This document shows, piece by piece, positions 44,635-55,695 of a stretch of 64,000 nt of DNA; the first letter of the stretch is position 1; every line of letters starts with the position of its first letter. Under the pieces are notes generated by a model, which saw only the letters and a program-made list of their open reading frames with translations, did not search any database and had not been told where the DNA came from. The stretch covers positions 171,779 through 235,778 of the forward strand of contig JAENRP010000017.1 in the NCBI GenBank assembly GCA_024741835.1. Direction: 5' to 3'. This DNA comes from Diplocarpon mali (lineage: Eukaryota > Ascomycota > Leotiomycetes > Helotiales > Drepanopezizaceae). The translations under genes and the position numbers were made by a program.

Positions 44635-47070
44635 CTACCCTCTTCCCAAACAAACCTTCAACCAACTCTTCGCCTTTGCACCTTCAAGAACATCACTCGG
44701 CATCCTGATCACCGTCTCCCTGTACAGACAATCATTCTTAAATCTCCAGCTACACAGCACAGCCCTCAACATACCCCCATCCCTCCCGCACAGCAGGGCC
44801 ACAGTAGGCGGCCTCTCAGCGCTGAAGACACTCACAGAGAGGCTCCCCGTATCGACGAGCGTGAACAGGTGGTGACTTTCCGGGATACTCTTCAGCACGC
44901 TTTCCAGACCTGAGGTGTCAGTGAGCGAGTCAGCGATCCAGCCGGGCTCGAGACCGATACGCTCATCCGCGTCGCGGTAGCGGGAGCAGAGGGGTGTGCT
45001 GGACGCTTCGTAAGAAAGCCGGCCGTTGTTGTTGCCGAATATCAGGGGCTCGAGCCGGGAGAGGGGGAGCACGCCCTCGAACCCAATTAAGTTTGGGGAG
45101 GATTGGAGGACTTGCCCCCCGTATAGCCTGCGCACCGAAAACGGCCCGACGAGAGAAAGGAGGAAGCCGACGCCGAAAAATCCGGCTACGAGGAGTTCCA
45201 AAGCCAGGAGCAGAGATTTTTCGGATAGCCCTCCCGAGTAGACATAGAACGGCGCGTAGGTTATGGCGAGGTTTAGGCCGAAAAGGAACCACCAAGCGCC
45301 AGAGATGACGAACAGTTCCGCGAGTAGCTTCCTCATACCATGATGCCTGACAACGTTCATGCGCGGGAAATTCTTCCAACGGATGTGCATCGCCTTGCAG
45401 TTATCCAGCAGCACGGTATTATCCTCGTCACCTACCCCGACAATCTGGCACAGGGGCGTGATGTCCCACAGATGCGTGTGATACAGATCCGACAGCGCGA
45501 GCTGCTCGAAGGCTGAGCGCGGACTATTCGGGTCAGGGAAGAGGCAGACCATGCGTTCGATGAGCCGGTCCGAGTCGTTGGCAAGAGACAGGCGTGCGAT
45601 GGCTTGGAAGAGCGTGTCATCCGCATCTTTCTCGATGCGGTTGTGTAAGAGGCCCATGAGAGCGTATGCCACGTCGGCCTGGGCGAAGGCTTGGTAGTTG
45701 TTCCGAAAGCGATCGCTGAGGGCTGCGATGCCGTTCGAGAGTATCTCGAGACGGGAGAGGGTTAGTAGACCCGAGAAGTGCTCAGCGAGGAGGCGGGTGG
45801 GCCCGTCATCTGAGTCCGTGGCAGGATCCACCCACACGGAACCTGTCATCTCGACTTTCTTCATGGAGGTCAGTTTGAAGCTGTCGGAGGTGGGTGTGCA
45901 CCAGAATATAGAGTCGCCAGGTGCCAGCAAAGCCTCAGGAAGTGTCCACATCCGCGATCCCCATTCTTGCTTGAGCGCGTTATCGTCTCCTTTGAGGATG
46001 GCGACGACTTGGTAACTGCCGCGAATTACATCGCACATTTGGTAGACATCTGCATCCAGAAGTGGCCCTTTCTCAGGGGCTCGGCAGCGAAAGTCAAGCC
46101 AGTAGGCAGACTTTCCAGCTTGGATTGCGGAGTAAGCGGCCATTCTCTCAATCATACGTCGACCTTCAGGCGAGCTATCAGTGTTGAAATGCCGATTGGC
46201 ATAGCTGATGAAGATATACGAGATATCTTTCGCAGGACTCGCGTCCAGGATCCACTCCCCATCTCTCAACACGACAAGTTGCCTAGGTCGGAGTAATCTT
46301 TTTCTCGACGAGAAATTCGCGGTAGCCAGGTCTTTGTTCGCCTTGCTCGGTCTCATATCCAGGGGATTGATAGCATGTTTCGGCCATCTCCAATGATACC
46401 CTGGGAAATCCTTATAGAAGTCCTCGATCTCATCATTCTGCCACTTTGCCGTCGTAGGTAGCACCAGCATGAACTGGAGGGGGAAAGCGACGAGGATATT
46501 TCGGAAGAAAGCGTCGACTCGGCCGAGAAAGCTGCTGTTGCCGTCTTTGTCGGCATTCGAAGGTCTCAGCGCCCACTCTGCGACTTTCAACACGGTGGGC
46601 ACCGAGCCTCGAATCTTGGTGCCTCGCCAGTCGCCCGACTGCAGCTGATTCTTGAACACATAACCAGATGCTTGAACTACGAGGCGTCGAGGATTGTAGT
46701 TCGTAGGACTGAGGTACGTAGCCACGTCATCGTATTTGTGTGCTACTTGTCCCAGTTGATTGCGGAATAGGTATTTCCCCTTCTCATCTGACTCGAGAAT
46801 AGCTGCACTATCGAAAGGCGTCTGGGTCTGCTTCACCGGTCTGTGGAACCAGCGGCCATTAAAGCCTCGCCTCCCGCTGAACTCGGCGTCGAGATGTTTG
46901 CTGACTTGCTCTTGAACGGTTTTTTTCTTCGTTCGCCACCAGCTTGGTCTTTGGATATTTGCAGGTTGAGTATTTGGCTCAGGAAATTTGGGACCGGGCG
47001 ATGAGGCTGTCACTGGGGTTGCTGTGGGATCTGGGATGGGCTTATGTGGTGGGATGTCGTAGCTATCCAT
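44635..47070 (-). CDS. HET-like domain membrane protein, single exon
   Basis: Uninterrupted frame of 811 residues. An in-frame ATG at 47154 would add 28 residues; MDSYDIPP at 47070 is the more protein-like start. Residues ~1-60 are proline-rich. Residues ~285-385 resemble the heterokaryon-incompatibility (HET) fold: SYIFISYANRHF, AYWLDFRCR (like the WIDALCINQ strand of HET), DVYQMCDVIRGSYQVVAIL and WGSRMWTLPEALL (like the WxRxWTLQE motif). Two hydrophobic segments lie at ~585-605 and ~618-643, so the C-terminal part is probably membrane-anchored. HET domains act in non-self recognition and regulated cell death in fungi; a variant with C-terminal membrane helices could act at a membrane. The match is by motif pattern only. 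Convergent with the haspin gene. Confidence 0.75.
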   Translation of the reverse strand: MDSYDIPPHKPIPDPTATPVTASSPGPKFPEPNTQPANIQRPSWWRTKKKTVQEQVSKHLDAEFSGRRGFNGRWFHRPVKQTQTPFDSAAILESDEKGKYLFRNQLGQVAHKYDDVATYLSPTNYNPRRLVVQASGYVFKNQLQSGDWRGTKIRGSVPTVLKVAEWALRPSNADKDGNSSFLGRVDAFFRNILVAFPLQFMLVLPTTAKWQNDEIEDFYKDFPGYHWRWPKHAINPLDMRPSKANKDLATANFSSRKRLLRPRQLVVLRDGEWILDASPAKDISYIFISYANRHFNTDSSPEGRRMIERMAAYSAIQAGKSAYWLDFRCRAPEKGPLLDADVYQMCDVIRGSYQVVAILKGDDNALKQEWGSRMWTLPEALLAPGDSIFWCTPTSDSFKLTSMKKVEMTGSVWVDPATDSDDGPTRLLAEHFSGLLTLSRLEILSNGIAALSDRFRNNYQAFAQADVAYALMGLLHNRIEKDADDTLFQAIARLSLANDSDRLIERMVCLFPDPNSPRSAFEQLALSDLYHTHLWDITPLCQIVGVGDEDNTVLLDNCKAMHIRWKNFPRMNVVRHHGMRKLLAELFVISGAWWFLFGLNLAITYAPFYVYSGGLSEKSLLLALELLVAGFFGVGFLLSLVGPFSVRRLYGGQVLQSSPNLIGFEGVLPLSRLEPLIFGNNNGRLSYEASSTPLCSRYRDADERIGLEPGWIADSLTDTSGLESVLKSIPESHHLFTLVDTGSLSVSVFSAERPPTVALLCGRDGGMLRAVLCSWRFKNDCLYRETVIRMPSDVLEGAKAKSWLKVCLGRG

Positions 47071-49436
47071 CTCGAGGCTTTCGCAATTCCGCGGCGAATA
47101 ACAACAGCAGAGTTCGACGCGATCGGTACGGAAGTACCGCCAGATGTCGAGCAACAGGCACTCACAAGATCGAAAAGCAAAAAAAGGGGAAACACAACCT
47201 ACTTGCTTATCTCATGCATGTCCACGTGATTTGGGGGCCATGAGGAGCTGGTGGATGACTGATCAGCCCTCACGACAAGGGCATCTCAATGCTGGAGCCT
47301 AACTCGCATGTCGGCCCCCACGAAGGTGGTGAGATCTTAGTCTGCGCCCGAAGCGGCGCGGTTCAGGATGAGAAGAACACGTGCGACGAAAAGCGGACGA
47401 TTCCTCAGCCAGGTCCTCATCCGATGCCACAGGCCTGTTGCCGGAGAAGCAAGCGAGCGTTGCGCCCGGTAGGTTGTGTTGCGTGGAGATGCAGCACCCA
47501 TGAAGCCTTGCGGAGATGCACATAGCAGACGGTCCAGCAGATGAGGAGATGAAGCTTTGGCGGGAGGAGGCGGCTGGCAACATTCAGGGCGCGTGGCGGA
47601 CCAGGGACAATTGTTGACTGTTGTTCGGCCGGTGATCTGCTGCGGTACGGTGTGGTGCTTCCCAATATTCGGCTTCCCAGTTAGCCTCTTACGGCCCCCC
47701 TTGATAACAGCGCGCGACATCTGGGAGGGTGATCTTTCGGCCGAAGACCTCCCCAGTCGCTAGCAGATACTAGAACGTCAGGATGAGAATAACCGACGAT
47801 GCAAGTGGAGTGCGCAAATCTGGTACGAGATCGGCCTAGCTTGAGTCGAGGCAGCATCGAGGAGACGGGCTTCACAAGAATCAAGCCGGCCGACGAAAGC
47901 AACACGGACATGCCATCTTCCAATGCCCTGTACCCAGCGCGGGGAAGGGGATCAGATCGAACTGGCTGCCCCATCAATCATTCCCAGGGCCAGCAATAGT
48001 CGTAGCCGTAGCCAGCTTTGCGTTCCACTCCTCGCCCTCAAGGGATGTGAAGATCCGGGAGACATCAGCGGGATACTTTCGATGCAGCGAGTGTTGAGAG
48101 TTGCTGTAGAATGGTCAGCCTGGGAACTTGGCCCTTTTTTTTGAAGACTCGGATACAACTTATTGTCGGGCTCACGGTATGGATAATGATAGGCGGATTC
48201 CCTCGGCATGATATCGTGGCGGTCCTTGTAAGGGGTGATTCTTGATGACGGCTGCCATTCTCTGTCGATCGCGCAACTTTGTACACAGTATGGGCGCTCC
48301 GAAGGGTTTGGTGTAAGCGTATGAGGCTCAAGGTCGAGCTCCAGCAGAGCAGCTGTGGAGAGAGGCTGGATTGGCATAGACCACGTGCCATACACGTGAC
48401 TTAGTTAGCGTGGTCAGAGCTCCACTGCACATCGAACGAAGGGGCAGCAACTTGAAACAGAAGATTTATGCCTACTGGCTATGGAGGGAAATTCCGCGGG
48501 AGCTCAAGGTGCCGATCACTAGAACGAAGCGTGAGATGCATTAGAGGTTCAAGATGAAGAGGAATACTACAGTATTGTGGTTTTTCTAGAGTAGGCCGAG
48601 GTGGGAGAGGGTGAGTATCTCTACTGGACTGTGCTGTATACTCTAGAGGAGGCTACTTGATTGTCCCTTAGCATGGTCACAACAGAATGTCGGCACAGTT
48701 GTATATTCAAGGTCCCGAACTTGGAATGTGCTACTGATGTCTCCTCTTCAAAGAGTAGGGGACCTGGAGTCTCATGTCCAACTGTCACGATTGTATCAAA
48801 ACTAGACACACGTTTACCTTCTCTTGTTCACTCTTCAGAACTCGATTCTTCACAATTGAGCATCGGATATTGAATCCTCGGCCGGTTTGAACTAATCCAG
48901 GACCTTGCGCCCAACTACGTCAAGCTTTGGCATCTTGAAGTCTATTGAGATATTGTGGATCGCCAAAGTCAGCAACAAGTCGCGTTTGTGAAGGTGCAGC
49001 ACGAGACATGCTCAACATACTTGCATCGCAGGAGCATGCAGTCAAGTTATGCGGTCGCCTTGATACACCAGAATTCGTATGAGAGAGAGCGGCTTGCTAG
49101 AGAGCACACGATGATCCTGGCTTTCTTACCGATACGACCATTGGCAATATGGTCTCGAGGGCATGCCAAGCATGACGGTTCCCTCTCTTGCTGCGTGAGA
49201 GCGGAGCGGAGCGGAGCGGGCTCTCCCGCGGGTCTTGGCGGCATCACAACATCGCGCGAGGCGGCACGAGGCTCCTGAACCATGAACACCACATTGAATG
49301 CCCACGAGGAACGGGTGGAGGAGTGACACGAGTTCTGCCGCCAAACAGCTGTCCGCGATCTCCCCCCAACTGCCCGGCCTCACAGATGCAAAAGTTGTAA
49401 CACAACTCCCGAAGCCCGAACACGATTTCGGCGACT
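47071..49436. other. Intergenic, no supported gene
   Basis: About 2.4 kb between divergent genes (the HET-like protein and the nucleoside transporter). Several short frames overlap on both strands without domains or plausible introns. A small GGAGC tandem run lies at about 49199-49220. Confidence 0.55.
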
Positions 49437-50899
49437 ATGGGGGAAGACACAACCGCCATCGATCGGCTCCGCGCCCTCTTCGGTAACTCGAGCAGCGAGC
49501 AACGATACGAGCCTCTTGATGAGGACCTCCCGAACCACGACGACGATGTGCGGAGACCGATCCTGATTGCGCCGGAGGGCGAGGAGGCAGGCGAGGAATT
49601 CTCATGGTTCGAATACTCGATTTTCCTCCTGCTAGGAATAGCTATGCTCTGGGCGTGGTAAGTCGCAGACCTCCAAACGAAGAATCGCAGCTCATAGGAT
49701 GATATAGGAACATGTTCCTGGCAGCCGCGCCCTACTTTCAGACCAGATTCGCAGACAACCCCAAAATTCTCGGATCCTTTCAGTCCGCCATTACCTCTGT
49801 TGGCTGCGTGACGAACCTCGCATCGATGCTTATTCTCGGACAGCTACAAGCAAAGGCTTCCTACCCCAAGCGAATCTTCAGCGCCCTCGTCCTCAATCTT
49901 GTTGTGTTCACCCTTCTGTCGATATCCGTCAACTACTTCCGCGATGTCTCAGCAACCGGTTACTTCATCTTTACTCTCATCATGGTCTTCTCCACATCTG
50001 TAGCTACCGGGTTGTGCCAAAACGGAGCATTCGCGTTCGCGTCGAGTTTCGGGAGGCCGGAGTATATACAAGCTATCATGACCGGGCAGGCCGTAGCGGG
50101 AGTGCTGCCTTCGGTCGCCCAGATTCTATCTGTTCTGGCAGTCCCAGCGCCCGATGATTGGACAACCCTTACCGAGGAGCTTGTCAGCACAAACCAGGAG
50201 AACAGGACATCGGCCACAGTATATTTCTTGACGGCCACTGGCATGAGTGTCCTGGCTCTCCTCTCCGTCATCCCTCTTATCCGCAAGCACAACCGTATCC
50301 TGGAGAGCCAGATGATGACATCCATGCACAGTGTCGAAGAAGCCGAGCAATCGAAGCGCCAGGTCGTAGGCATGTGGACGCTATACAAAAAACTTCACTG
50401 GCTCGCAGCATCAGTATTCCTCTGCTTTACCATTACGATGTTCTTCCCCGTCTTCACGCAGAAGGTCCTGTCCGTGGTGCCCGAGGACCAAGCACCTCGC
50501 CTCCTCCGCGCATCAGCCTTCATCCCTCTTGGATTCCTGATATGGAATGTCGGGGATCTAGCCGGTCGATTGATCACCCTGGGACCACTGAACATGCGCC
50601 ATCGACCCGTGTTCCTGTTTATCTTCTCAATTGGTCGAGTAGTATTTCTGCCGATGTATCTGCTCTGCAACATCATGGGCAGAGGCGCCATCGTCAACAG
50701 CGACGCATTCTACCTCATCGCCGTCCAATTCCTTTTTGGCTTCTCCAACGGCTGGCTCGGAAGCTGCTGCATGATGGCCGCCGGCGAGTACGTGCTCGAC
50801 TTTGAGCGCGAAGCAGCTGGCGGTTTTATGGCTGTCAATCTCGTGGCGGGTCTAACCGCTGGCTCCCTGTTAAGTTTCACAGCCGCGGGGATCAGTTGA
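49437..50899 (+). CDS. FUN26: Equilibrative nucleoside transporter, FUN26 type
   Basis: ENT-family (SLC29) carrier. Yeast Fun26 moves nucleosides and nucleobases across the vacuolar membrane. Two exons (49437..49657 and 49708..50899) with a 50 bp intron join in frame to 470 residues, usual for the family, with about 11 membrane helices. The first helix spans the intron: FEYSIFLLLGIAMLWAWNMF followed by LAAAPYF, a typical ENT start. Other family stretches are GLCQNGAFAFASSFGRPEYIQAIMTGQAVAG, a hydrophilic loop after helix 6 (~residues 280-320), NVGDLAGR and FGFSNGWLGSCCMM. The acidic N-terminus (residues ~20-50) is cytosolic. Vacuolar location is inferred from Fun26. Confidence 0.92.
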
Positions 50900-52568
50900 T
50901 GTATTGTACGAAGCAGGGTATGATTCGGGGCGTTCTTTTAGCATTTCGAGGCGCGTGTGCTCTGTTTGGGTGGTAGGTAGAAGGCTTTAGATGGCGTACG
51001 CGGTGTTCAAATGACTTGCCATCTATGACCGTCTGGTCTGCCGGTCTTTGATGCTGAAATAGAGAAAGCTTTGAATATGTTTTCCTCTTGAAATTGCTTC
51101 TTATCGTCGGTCGCCGGTGGATTCGAATGCGAATTCAGGGGGTTGATGTTGAAATTAAGCTTGGTAGATAAATGTCTCCATTTATGGGGTGCAAACTGTG
51201 GTATATCTCTCGTCCCTCCATCTCAAGTGCTAGGAGCTGTAGATTTTATATTTACATATACATATCAGGAAACCTTAGACTCGCTATATCTTTTCTGTAG
51301 TAGTACGGATAATAGGTACTGTAGCCCCGATTATACCCAGGATGATGATAGCATCGCTGTCCTGATAGTCTAATGCTGATCTTGCTTGGAACATATAAAA
51401 AGGTCCTCTATAATCTTCTGGCTAACTTATTTCTTGGTATTTAAGCAAATTGAAAGCCCTTACCTGCGCCTTCTCCTGCATGGTCTCTGTCACGCCTAAG
51501 CTTTTCCCAATATTGGCTACTCACGCAAACACTATGTAAAGCTCGTTATTTTCGATATGAACTAACCATCATATATTAATCTAAATACAACAGTGTCAAA
51601 CAGGTAGTGCAAGCCTTATAGAATCAAGACGTCTTCCTCAGTATAGTAGCAACTGTACTCTTTTCCCTGCTGACTGTAAGGTGTAGAAGCCTTCTTGATG
51701 ATTTAATCTGCTCTAGGATAATTTACATTGTATGAAAATACCGATCTCCAGCACAGATATACCACAAGCATGTCTGAAGATGAGATTGAATTAGTGGTTC
51801 TGGAGGTGTTTTCTCCTAGCGGTGATGATCTTTACCTCTGTCCCTTTGTCTTGATCCATCCAAACTCTCCTCCCGCAGTCAAATCCAAGACTAAGCAGCC
51901 CATGAAGCGCGCTTCTCGGCTAACACAGCAGTGAAGCCGAGGACACTATCGAGGACTAAAGAACAGCGAATACTGATAGATGTACAAGGTTAGTACAACT
52001 GCAACGCGCTCAAGCAAGGGCGGGTGTTTTCTGAGTCTTCTTAGATAGACGCGTGTCTGGCACCAGACAGACTCCCATCAAGAATGGATCTCCCCACAAA
52101 GCCCTTGTCAAGCCCATCACATCCGACAACTCTGGCGAGAAGCAGAAATAGAGTAGACCGTATAGCCATGAGAGAGCTTGTTAAGCATAAGATTGATGAC
52201 GAGCAGGAAAGTGATGATGAGTATCGGGAAACGCTCACATGCAAGTTCTTCGAGCGTGGATACCGCGAGGCAAATGAGAAGGACTTCAAGAAGCCTTGGG
52301 ATCTAGGCAGATAATACTCCTTTTCTACGGTACCAGTGGTTTTGCTTGTGGTGTTTGCAAGTCACCAAATCCTTCTGGAACCTAACTGTGTTTCTACAGC
52401 CTTGTCAACGCGCTGTCCTTCATTGACCTGCTGTGATCTTTTGATCGGGTCTCGGTCATCTAACATCTGAACCACCCCAGTGTGCCCTTCTCACTACGTC
52501 GACTCAACATACTGGCCTCCAACAAGACAATCACCCTGAGTTTCTTATCCAGGTTCTCGAGAGATACA
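50900..52568. other. Intergenic, AT-rich, only short frames
   Basis: About 1.7 kb. Short frames at about 51770-51934 (MSEDEIELVVLEVF...) and 52084-52314 (acidic, charged) look somewhat protein-like. They have no domain and no clear splice connection to each other or to the locus at 52569. Confidence 0.45.
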
Positions 52569-52994
52569 ATGTCCAAAACCGAAGCCGTTTGCCCGAAGGC
52601 TAAGGATCAGCAAGGCTACGAGCGCGGCTCTTCATCTCGAATAGAGATCACAAAAAGCTCCTCTAAAGTCACCAAGAGAGCCGGTAGCATGGAGAATGCT
52701 GCTGATTCAATCTCCAATCCCGCCTCTACCCGTAAGGCCCCACAAAGAGTCCTTGGAAGTCCCAGAACTCTGCGGCACATGATTAGTCGGCAGACCTGCA
52801 ACAAGAACGGGAGCTCAGCAATGCCTTTGGAGAGGAACTATATACAAAAAGGCTACGAAACGAAAGGCGGCCAGTACTACCAATGTAAGTGCTTTAATAT
52901 TCCTGGCATATTGAAAAGCTGTTTTCTGATATCCTAAGGTCCTCTCACACCATCCAAGAATCACGCTCCTGCAAGAATATCAACCACCAGGTAA
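52569..52994 (+). CDS. Doubtful small orphan protein
   Basis: Two exons (52569..52884 and 52939..52994) around a 54 bp GTAAGT..AG intron give 123 residues, basic and Ser/Lys-rich, ending ...YYQCPLTPSKNHAPARISTTR. There is no signal peptide or domain and I do not recognise it. The last codons overlap a possible further donor (AG|GTAACT), so the gene could continue into the frames at 53055-53770. Those frames look protein-like but are broken: one ending SFLCLAASSH stops at a TAA and reads on in the same frame for about 50 codons. The whole could be a decaying species-specific gene. Confidence 0.3.
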
Positions 52995-54948
52995 CTGGTG
53001 GCACGTCTCCAAGCAGTTGACGGACTTTTTCCCCCGCCTATCGTCTGCTACTATGTCTTATGACTCGGCCGTTGCGATTCCCATGGGATCTCAGGCTTTC
53101 GCCAAGTGGCGTCTGTTTATAAACAACGGCGATGAGTGTGCGATCTCAACTTGTACTCAATGGACAACTTTAGAACCTATGAGTGTGCTTTCAAATATCA
53201 GCTTCCTATCTTACCTCAAAGCTTCAATCTCGTTTTAGCACATGTATTTGGGTCTAACAGCGTATAATAGAGGAGTATTGGCGATACCTCTGCACAGGAC
53301 GACGCCGTGCAGCCTCGGAAAGCAGCAAATTCCAGAAGCCGCATCATTGCCAACACCAATAGCCAGACTCATGCCTACGGCAACAGCGTTGTCCCTCCCA
53401 ACGCCTTCACCACCGCCCCAGTCCCCGGGGATCCCTTCTACTACAACCCTGACTTGAGAGACTCCGACACGAGCGTAGGTATCGACTCTGACTACCTCAC
53501 AAGTGTGGTCGACCACACTCGCAACCATCCGACGATGGAGCATGGAATACTGGCAAACAATCGCCTCGATGCAATCGGCCCTTCGTTTCTTTGCCTCGCC
53601 GCCTCCTCCCACTAAGTCGACAAGAACGGAAACGCCCCTCACGTAACCTCCGTACTGATCTCAAGCGCTTCTCACCAGACTATACCCGGCCAAGAGGCTG
53701 ACGAGTACACAGACGTCGAAAGCAACCCGTTGAATCAACAAGAAACCGACAGCTACAGCTAGGGACTGGGTAGACCATGCGCAGTAAACAAGAGTGAGCA
53801 TGATTGAGATCAGGTGATCCTTCAGCAAGTCGGGTTTCTGGAGTGATTACCGAACGTCGATCTTTTCATTCTTCTTTTTCTATTCTTCTTCTTTTCTTCT
53901 AAGGGCAAGAGTTGAATATCAGGGTTTTAGCTCGTAGGTGGTTAATTTCAATGCTAGTTCTGCAACGCGGGGTGTGTGTGCTTCTCAAAGTAACGAAGCT
54001 GTGAAGATGCTGTGATGAGAGTGTGGTGTGGTTTGGGGCCATGGTCGGGTCGGGATACTGGGTACTTGGCTTGAATAAGTATGCAGGTCCAGCTAATTAC
54101 TCAGATGGGGAGAGGAGCGTGGGAATGGGGAATGATGAATAGAGAAAAGAGCCCCAGGATTGGCTGTGCTAGATGCGTCCACCCGTGTCTGGATATCTCT
54201 GCTCCGGACGAGAATCGGAATCGGAATCGGAATCGGGGGACTTGAAATGCTTGTACGCGCGAGCCGGGGGTTCAATCTCGCGAGAGAAGACGACGCGCGC
54301 ACGGCAGGAAGGTTGTTTACTGTTTATTGTTTATTGTTTACTGTTTATTTTTGTTTACTGTTTTGTTGTTCCGAGGTGGCTCGACTCGGCTCGGCTAATA
54401 AGACGCTAGCGCGTTGGTGTGGATTAAGCCGTCTGGAGGATTCTATCTCACGGGGGACATTATCTTGGTGAGTAAAGCTGGAATGAGAAGATCATGAGTA
54501 TAGATATATCGAACCTAGGTTTGATGAGCTGTTTTCGGTGATTGTAGCGAGTTTTGGACTTTTGAACTTTTGCCTATGGTGAAGTAACTTGGCTCTCCGT
54601 GTAGTGTGATATGATGGGTACGGGAGGTCGACTTCTTACTACTTGTAATGATTAGGAAATACCAGTAAGTGATTGACTTTAAAACAGTCTTTTCAGTTGC
54701 TGCGGTAGCGATGGTAGTAGCTATAGCAGTCCCTTTCATATTGTGCCTCAGTAAATTTCGTGTCACCAAGGTCAATGTTGTCGAGGGGGCCGTCAGCTTA
54801 GCGAGTAAGGAATGTACTTGCTATATTATAGGTACTGCGCACAATTAAAACATCACGTTTTGAAAATAGAGTATCATCATCTCTCAAGTGAACCCAGCGC
54901 GTCTCTGCTCTCTCATCCAGCCAGCCCCCCTCCTCTTTTCCACCTCTC
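52995..54948. other. Possible gene debris and simple repeats
   Basis: Bases 53053-53238 and 53307-53770 contain short plus-strand frames with ordinary amino-acid composition, perhaps remains of the orphan locus upstream. From 53770 to 54948 nothing coding was supported. Two short tandem repeats are present: a TCGGAA hexamer run at about 54213-54237 and a TTTACTG/TTTATTG heptamer run at about 54315-54363. Confidence 0.45.
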
Positions 54949-55695
54949 TCAGACCCACTTCGCAACCAATTTGACCTTTGCGCAGGTAGCCGGGTATCCA
55001 AATTCCGGCGTATTAAATCCCTTGATGAGCTGGAACAACTGCGGCAGGTTGGTACCATGAAACCACTCACACACGAGCCAGCCGCCGAACTCTGCGTCGT
55101 TTGTAATGATTCCCTTGGAACCTGCATCCACGAAGCCTGAGGTGCCGTAGCCAGCTCGGACGGACTTGGTCAGGTGTTAGTGGTTATCGCTGATTATGAA
55201 TGCTTTGGGATGGGAGAAAGCTTCAAGATCGAGGTTTTGGGAAATGCTTGCCGAGGTGGTTTTGGAGGAGTATGACAAGGAGATTCAACGGGTACGTACT
55301 GTAGGCTCCCATCTTGCATAATTCGTGTCCCCCACACTAGCGATGAGTGAGAAAGGAAAACTACCGGCGTCGAATTGCAGTTGGGTGTTATTCAGAAAAG
55401 CGCGTGTGCCAGTGATATTGAATACAGGGTCGGCCAAGCCGGCTCCTGTGTGGTAGGTTACGACTGGATGGTGTTAGACGAACGAGTACTTGGGAAAGGG
55501 TGGATTTGTACTCTGCCAGCCGTTGTATTTTCTCATATGAACACCTTTGATTACTTGCATTGAGACGTAGAATTCGCGGGTGGTGTTTAGAGTACCAGGG
55601 ACAAATGCCTGCCTTGATGCAATGTCGGCTGGAGCTGCGAGAGCCAGACTGGCTAGAGCAGAACAGGCGAGGATGAGATTGTGGATAGAAACCAT
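54949..55695 (-). CDS. Small secreted protein (DUF7907-like)
   Basis: Three exons (55512..55695, 55300..55463, 54949..55164) with introns of 48 and 135 bp, both with CTAAC branch sites, join in frame to 187 residues. The N-terminus is a clear signal peptide (MVSIHNLILACSALASLALA, then APADIASRQ), so the protein is secreted. The mature part starts after a possible Kex2-like site (ASR/QAF). It contains TREFYVSMQV, YNGWQIVTYHTGAGLADP, TNYARWEPT and WLVCEWFHGTNLPQLFQL, a pattern seen in fungal secreted proteins of the DUF7907 kind. Only two cysteines remain in the mature chain, at LVCEW and ATCAKV, and they could form one disulphide. The function of the family is not known. Family assignment is from memory of the pattern and is moderate. 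Confidence 0.75.
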
